The notes below the pieces were generated by a model. That model saw only the letters and a program-made list of their open reading frames with translations, had not been told where the DNA came from and did not search any database. DNA of 64,000 nucleotides from Gammaproteobacteria bacterium. Its GTDB lineage: Bacteria > Pseudomonadota > Gammaproteobacteria > Arenicellales > Poriferihabitantaceae. Below, in pieces: positions 59,700 to 64,000 of this stretch (position 1 is its first letter; the number at the start of each line of letters is the position of its first letter). The stretch lies in assembly GCA_030432755.1 (NCBI GenBank), contig JAUILZ010000015.1, positions 34,677 to 98,676 on the forward strand. Direction: 5' to 3'. The position numbers were made by a program, and so were the translations under genes.

Positions 59700-60092
59700 A
59701 TGACAGCTACACCAATAGCGAATGACGAAGAATCAAAGTTATCTCCTAGATGGCTGGCTGCTGGCGGTATTCTAACTGCTCTGGGCGCAACTACGTGCTG
59801 TATTTTACCTCTTGTCCTGACCATGTTAGGCATTAGTGGTGCTTGGATGGCAAATCTCAGGTCGCTGTCTCCCTATCAACCCTATTTACTAGCTTCATCT
59901 GTACTAGCGATTGGCTACGGGTTTTATCAGGTTTACTGGACGCCCCGTAGATCATGTGCTGAGGGAAAAGTATGCTCTCGGCCGCTAGGTGGCAACATCG
60001 TCAGGATAGCGTTGTGGTCGGGTGTGGTGCTGGTGCTGGTCACGGCCACATTTTCTTTATGGTTTCCTATTGTTATTCCGTATTTACCGTAA
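59700..60092 (+). CDS. merT: mercuric ion transport protein MerT
   Basis: A 130-residue inner-membrane protein. The first helix holds the vicinal cysteine pair T-T-C-C-I-L-P-L-V-L, and a second pair lies in the cytosolic loop, S-C-A-E-G-K-V-C. Hydrophobic segments occur near residues 20-45, 58-75 and 100-125. MerT accepts Hg(II) from MerP and passes it inward to mercuric reductase. It starts the mer operon; merP follows after 14 bp. Confidence 0.94.
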   Translation: MTATPIANDEESKLSPRWLAAGGILTALGATTCCILPLVLTMLGISGAWMANLRSLSPYQPYLLASSVLAIGYGFYQVYWTPRRSCAEGKVCSRPLGGNIVRIALWSGVVLVLVTATFSLWFPIVIPYLP

Positions 60093-60106
60093 TTCACTGA
60101 TTCAAT

Positions 60107-60400
60107 ATGATGAATACTATTCAACAAATATTTCTCGCTGTGATCTTATTGCTTACAACACTGACCGTTAACGCTGAAGAAAAAACAGCAATTTTAGAAG
60201 TAGAGGACATGACGTGCGCGTCCTGTCCGTATCAGGTGAAAAAATCACTGACGAAGATTGACGGCGTAATACATGTCGATGTTGCATTAGATACACGCGA
60301 AGCCACTGTTATCTTTGACGATACTCAAACCAACATTGCGACACTCACCAAAGCAACTGGCAACGCGGGGTTTCCCTCTTCAATTAAAGGAGTTAATTGA
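60107..60400 (+). CDS. merP: periplasmic mercury-binding protein MerP
   Basis: A 97-residue protein with a signal peptide ending V-N-A and one HMA domain. The Hg-binding motif is D-M-T-C-A-S-C-P, and G-F-P-S-S-I is near the C-terminus. It scavenges Hg(II) in the periplasm for MerT/MerF. A second ATG one codon later is possible. An AAAGGAG sequence at its 3' end is the ribosome site of merF. Confidence 0.95.
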   Translation: MMNTIQQIFLAVILLLTTLTVNAEEKTAILEVEDMTCASCPYQVKKSLTKIDGVIHVDVALDTREATVIFDDTQTNIATLTKATGNAGFPSSIKGVN

Positions 60401-60618
60401 CGCGAATCAAAATGATGAGAAACAGCACGATACTGAAAACGGGGATAATTGGCACGGTTCTAGCAGCATTGTGCTGTTTTACTCCAGTGCTCGTAGTTTT
60501 ATTTGGGGCGGTAGGATTATCAGCGCTGGTTGGATACCTAGACCTGATTCTACTTCCAGCCTTAGCTGTTTTCGTGAGCATTACACTTTATGCCCTTTGG
60601 AAAAAACAACGAAATTAA
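60397..60618 (+). CDS. merF: mercury transport protein MerF
   Basis: A 73-residue protein with two membrane helices. The vicinal pair is in A-A-L-C-C-F-T-P-V, and the hairpin continues with G-A-V-G-L-S-A-L-V-G-Y-L-D, as in known MerF. The TTG start is chosen because GGAG ends 4 bp before it; ATGs at 60412 and 60415 match family length better but lie too far from a ribosome site. The usual second C-terminal cysteine pair is missing, so the protein is somewhat short. The start overlaps the merP stop (TTGA). Confidence 0.88.
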   Translation: MTRIKMMRNSTILKTGIIGTVLAALCCFTPVLVVLFGAVGLSALVGYLDLILLPALAVFVSITLYALWKKQRN

Positions 60619-60628
60619 TCCCATTACT

Positions 60629-62032
60629 ATGCCCACCGAATACAACTATGACCTAGCCGTAATTGGCGCAGGATCAGCTGGGTTCTCCGCCGCCATCACC
60701 GCTGCTGAACAAGGGGCAACGGTGGCTCTTATCGGATATGACACGATTGGCGGCACTTGCGTTAATGTGGGCTGCGTCCCATCTAAAACAATGATCAGAG
60801 CAGCCGAAACGCTTCATCATTCCAGAGCAGCCCATCGATTTAACGGTATTGAGTGCTCGGCATCGGTAAACAATTGGTCGTCGGTGATGGCGGATAAAGA
60901 TCAATTAGTAGAGAACCTCCGAAATGCTAAATACATTGATGTACTAGCCTCGTATGATTCCGTCACGTACATGGAAGGAAAAGCCACATTAGCCGAAGGC
61001 GGAGTGATGGTAGACGGCAAATATATCAAGGCGGAAAAAACTATAATTACTACTGGTAGCCATGCCACAACACCTCTGATTAAAGGAATCGAAAGTGTTC
61101 CTTACCTAACCAGTACTACAGCTTTAGAACTAGACCACATACCGGCCTCGATGATCGTTATTGGCGGCGGTGTGATCGGTTGTGAATTGGGTCAAATGTT
61201 TTCGCGGATGGGGACAGAGATCACAATCCTTTGCCGCTCTCGATTGTTACCGACCGGGGAACCGGAAGTAAGTGAGGTTCTGGAAACTGCTTTAGTCGCC
61301 GAAGGCATTAAGATTCAGTGCGGGAGTATTTATAAATCGATTTCCCATGATGGTGAAATCTGTCTTTCTTATGAGAACAATAGTGCTAGGAATGAATTAC
61401 GAGCCGAACAGGTGTTAATCGCGACAGGGCGAAGAGCCAATTCCGATAGATTAGGAGCAGACGCTGTAGGTGTTGAAAGATTACCGAATGGGGGAATTAA
61501 AATTGATGATCGAATGCGAACATCTCGACCAGGTGTTTACGCGGCTGGGGATGTGAGCGGTCAGGATATGTTTGTCTATATGGCCGCCTATGGAGCTAAA
61601 GTAGCGGCTGAAAATGCACTCAATGGTGATTCAAGGAAATACGATAATACTGTCATGCCGGAAGTGGTTTTTACTGATCCTCAAGTAGCCACCGTTGGTC
61701 TTACCGAAGCAGAAGCAAAAGCGGCAGGACATAGTGTTATCACTTCTACGATTAGTTTGGAGCATGTTCCTCGCGCTTTAGCTGCTCGAAATACGCGCGG
61801 ATTAATTAAATTAGTAGCTGATGCAAAAACACGCGTTTTGCTTGGTGCACACATTCTAGCTCCAGAAGGGGCGGACAGCATTCAAACTGCGGCGATTGCA
61901 ATCAAAACCGGCATGACGGTAGATGACTTGGGGAACATGATATTTCCGTATTTGACTACCGTAGAAGGGTTGAAACTGGCTGCCCAAACGTTTGACAAAG
62001 ATGTCTCAAAACTGTCCTGTTGTGCTGGCTAA
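60629..62032 (+). CDS. merA: mercuric reductase MerA
   Basis: A 467-residue flavoenzyme reducing Hg(II) to volatile Hg(0) with NADPH. The FAD motif is V-I-G-A-G-S-A-G-F-S, the redox-active pair is G-G-T-C-V-N-V-G-C-V-P-S-K, NAD(P) binding is V-I-G-G-G-V-I-G-C-E, and the C-terminal Hg-binding pair is L-S-C-C-A-G. No N-terminal NmerA (HMA) domain is present, so it is a short core MerA. It begins 10 bp after merF and ends the operon. Confidence 0.96.
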   Translation: MPTEYNYDLAVIGAGSAGFSAAITAAEQGATVALIGYDTIGGTCVNVGCVPSKTMIRAAETLHHSRAAHRFNGIECSASVNNWSSVMADKDQLVENLRNAKYIDVLASYDSVTYMEGKATLAEGGVMVDGKYIKAEKTIITTGSHATTPLIKGIESVPYLTSTTALELDHIPASMIVIGGGVIGCELGQMFSRMGTEITILCRSRLLPTGEPEVSEVLETALVAEGIKIQCGSIYKSISHDGEICLSYENNSARNELRAEQVLIATGRRANSDRLGADAVGVERLPNGGIKIDDRMRTSRPGVYAAGDVSGQDMFVYMAAYGAKVAAENALNGDSRKYDNTVMPEVVFTDPQVATVGLTEAEAKAAGHSVITSTISLEHVPRALAARNTRGLIKLVADAKTRVLLGAHILAPEGADSIQTAAIAIKTGMTVDDLGNMIFPYLTTVEGLKLAAQTFDKDVSKLSCCAG

Positions 62033-62237
62033 ATATCTGCGATCAAAGATCTCCTGAAAAACTAAAAGATCAGAACTGTCAGTAAAGGGCAAATAGCGGA
62101 CATCTTTCTCTAGTTCGCGAACGCCTGAATTTGCAGGCAAGCAAAAATCTAGAGCGCCAACTAATCAGCCGCATCAATGGCCCATCAACGATCTTCTGAC
62201 GGTTAGCTAGTAGGGAGAAAGCCAGTAAAATTGTTTA

Positions 62238-62551
62238 ATGGCTAGACTAACCGAACTACAGCAAAGTTTTATCGAACATTATATCCAGTGCGGCAACGGT
62301 GCGGCGGCGGCCAGGAAGGCTGGATACAGGAAAGGCGCCGCTGTACGTGCATGTAATCTACTCAAACGTCCAGATGTCCAGATGTCCAGAAGGCGATCAA
62401 GGATCAGCGGGAGGCCATGCGGATAGAAGCTGGGATTAGCAAAGCGTATATGGCTCAGTCCGCTTTGAAAACTTATGAACAAGCTACAACAGTGAGGGAG
62501 CAACTGCGAGCTATCGATATCATGGCCAAACTGTATGACCTGTATCACTAA
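62238..62551 (+). pseudogene. phage terminase small-subunit-like gene, frameshifted
   Basis: The frame opens with L-T-E-L-Q-Q-S-F-I-E-H-Y and A-A-R-K-A-G-Y, the HTH region of terminase small subunits. At 62371-62386 the 8-bp unit CAGATGTC occurs twice in tandem, shifting the frame. If one copy is removed, the frame continues K-A-I-K-D-Q-R-E-A-M-R, I-S-K-A-Y-M-A and Q-L-R-A-I-D-I-M-A-K-L-Y and ends at a TAA at 62551, giving 101 residues. No other phage gene is seen nearby. Confidence 0.78.
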
Positions 62552-62903
62552 CAGCGCCTATTGAATGGCTCGGTAATGTCCGAAACAAACGTAGAGTACC
62601 TTGCAAGAGCACCAGTTGGAACTAGATATTCTGAATTGGACAGCTCCTCAAGATAATCTCATGAATATTGATTAAATAGTAAAATGGTAAAAATTAGACA
62701 AAATACTTCACCATTTCAAAAGCGAGAACGCGCGTTTATTGGAGCTAGGTATATTTTTCTATTAGTATTCAATACGATATGGTTACATCTAATAGAATAC
62801 GGAGAAACCACTTAACAGGTTATCGCGCATGCGCGCGTTCACAGAAGCAGCACTTGATAGCCGCAGGATAAAATATTGGAATCAGTAAGTTACGGAAATC
62901 GAC
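62552..62903. other. AT-rich gap before DUF3147-like gene
   Basis: About 352 bp with no recognised gene. A palindrome GCGCGCATGCGCGC-like run occurs around 62825-62838, and A/T-rich stretches could carry the promoter of the small membrane protein gene that follows. Confidence 0.4.
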
Positions 62904-63251
62904 ATGTACTATGTGTTAAAAATAGTAATCACAACAATTCTCATAGTCGCTATCTCTGAGGTATCTAAGCGTAGCTCCCTAATTGCGGCTGTTCTGGCAT
63001 CGGTTCCGATTGTATCGGTATTGGCTATGCTCTGGCTTTACGTCGACACCAAAGATATTGAGAAAGTTTCCGCATTATCTACCAGTATTTTCTGGTTTGT
63101 ATTGCCTACGTTAGTTTTGTTTGTCCTGCTGCCCTTATTGCTAAAGTTTGGCTGGGGGTTTTATCCAAGTCTTTCTGTATCTGTTGTAGCAACAATACTA
63201 AGTTATTTCGCTATGGTTTCTGCGCTTAATTATTTCGAGGTTAAACTGTAA
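62904..63251 (+). CDS. small membrane protein, DUF3147-like
   Basis: A 115-residue protein of four predicted membrane helices (near residues 4-18, 27-48, 58-80, 88-108). The conserved-looking segment V-S-K-R-S-S-L-I-A-A-V-L-A-S-V-P-I-V-S-V and W-L-Y-V-D-T resemble the DUF3147 family of unknown function. It is intact, while most genes around it in the island are broken, which suggests it is kept by selection or is a recent arrival. No start-site ambiguity is apparent. Confidence 0.75.
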   Translation: MYYVLKIVITTILIVAISEVSKRSSLIAAVLASVPIVSVLAMLWLYVDTKDIEKVSALSTSIFWFVLPTLVLFVLLPLLLKFGWGFYPSLSVSVVATILSYFAMVSALNYFEVKL

Positions 63252-63303
63252 ATGTCTTATAACAAGTTGCTCAAATTTAGTTCTATCCTGTTTCCCCCGG
63301 CAC

Positions 63304-63912
63304 TTAATTAAGCACATTTAGGTTGGTTTCGGGCTGATCATTCGTCTTTCTTTTCTTCAATGGATTATATAGCCGTTTGATGTAATCAAACACATCGGTT
63401 CTGGCCTCGGATCGGGTCTGATATCGACGGCGATTGACCCGTTCACGCTTTAAATATCCAAAGAAGCTTTCCGCTACTGCATTGTCATAGCAACTGCCTA
63501 CGCCACTCATACTGCTCACGATATTATCGTCTTTCAGGAACAGCTGATACTCGTGACTGGTGAACTGCGATCCCCGGTCAGAATGTAATATCACGGGCTG
63601 GGTGTGTTGTTTCTGCCACAATGCCACGACCACCGCCTGAATGACGAGATGCCTGTCCATGGTCTGACTCATCGACCACCCAATTACCATCTTTGAGTAC
63701 AGATCGATAACCGCCGACAGATACAACCATCCCTCTCCGGTCCGGATATAGGTAATATCCGTCACCCACTTCCTGTCCGGTGCCGCCGCCTTAAACTCGC
63801 GTTGCAAATGATTGCGCAACCCTTCGGGCCGGTCCCCCGACTTTCCGGCGCGCCACTGCTTACGCGCCGGGATTCCTTGCAGTCTCGCCGCCGTCATCAG
63901 TGTTAGCAACAT
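63304..63912 (-). pseudogene. IS3-family transposase OrfB, 5'-truncated
   Basis: The visible 202 residues include all of the integrase core: W-V-T-D-I-T-Y-I-R-T, L-H-S-D-R-G-S-Q-F-T-S and N-A-V-A-E-S-F-F-G carry the three catalytic acidic residues. The N-terminal HTH_21 region found in complete OrfB proteins is absent; a stop lies just upstream of the first ATG. The sequence is related to the broken transposase at 55398. Inactive as it stands, or its missing part lies past an insertion. Confidence 0.75.
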
Positions 63913-64000
63913 CCCTTAAAGTCCGATTTTCATCATTTTAAGGTGTCCCCCCAACTGAGGCTGTGCAAACTTCCCGAGGTGTGCAACCACGACTCGGGAG

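Overview
The window reads as a chromosomal segment of a GC-rich gammaproteobacterium. The strongest evidence is the gene order aspS-yebC-ruvC-ruvA-ruvB-ybgC-tolQ-tolR-tolA-tolB-pal-cpoB followed by tRNA-Lys, which matches the Pseudomonas-type arrangement, together with rapA, srkA, mnmC, cysZ, rppH, tldD/pmbA and prfC. A PilU-like ATPase and a TfpX-type pilin accessory protein suggest type IV pili. I cannot name a genus from sequence alone.

Layout of the GC-rich backbone (1-55,027). The left edge (1-6,051) holds the end of an RCC1-repeat protein, an alpha/beta hydrolase, a haloacid-dehalogenase-like enzyme whose 3' end lies inside a 259-bp terminal-inverted-repeat element, a TPR/coiled-coil protein, a glyoxalase-like protein, thpR, and a YbaK-like deacylase. 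RapA, SrkA and the YbaK protein form one minus-strand operon. Positions 9,032-13,385 carry a SprT-like protease, a GIY-YIG protein, the pilin accessory protein, an SGNH-type lipoprotein and mnmC. Positions 13,509-19,162 are a branched-chain-amino-acid-type ABC transporter (binding protein, hairpin, two ATPases, two permeases) that ends in a cysteine hydrolase. A PLP enzyme with a divergent Lrp/AsnC regulator, cysZ, and a flavin reductase-aldehyde dehydrogenase pair follow. The minus-strand block 25,339-36,504 is the tRNA-Lys/Tol-Pal/Ruv/aspS cluster. Beyond it come a sugar nucleotidyltransferase, a MalM-like lipoprotein, a YccA family protein, a PilU-like ATPase with a LysR regulator, rppH, the tldD/pmbA/nitrilase operon, a SleB-like hydrolase, prfC, a cyclase-family lipoprotein, uup, ndh and pgeF.

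At tRNA-Ser(UGA) (54,940-55,027) the sequence changes abruptly. The last 9 kb is visibly AT-rich, carries at least four IS3-family remnants, a decayed phage terminase small-subunit gene, and two metal-resistance modules: a MerR regulator with a divergent CDF-type exporter, and a mercury operon merR-<>-merT-merP-merF-merA. Both modules have the elongated 19-bp promoter spacer with a central dyad that marks MerR control. This is best read as a mobile island placed at a tRNA gene. No integrase is visible, and the far end lies outside the window. The tRNA itself is preceded by a second copy of its own 5' end, 169 bp upstream.

I found no CRISPR array, rRNA or obviously new multi-gene defence system. 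The most unusual items are the split tRNA-Ser duplication, the inverted-repeat element that supplies a protein C-terminus, the flavin reductase with a Nudix-like tail, the PilU-like ATPase with an altered Walker B region, and the terminase gene broken by an exact 8-bp tandem duplication.
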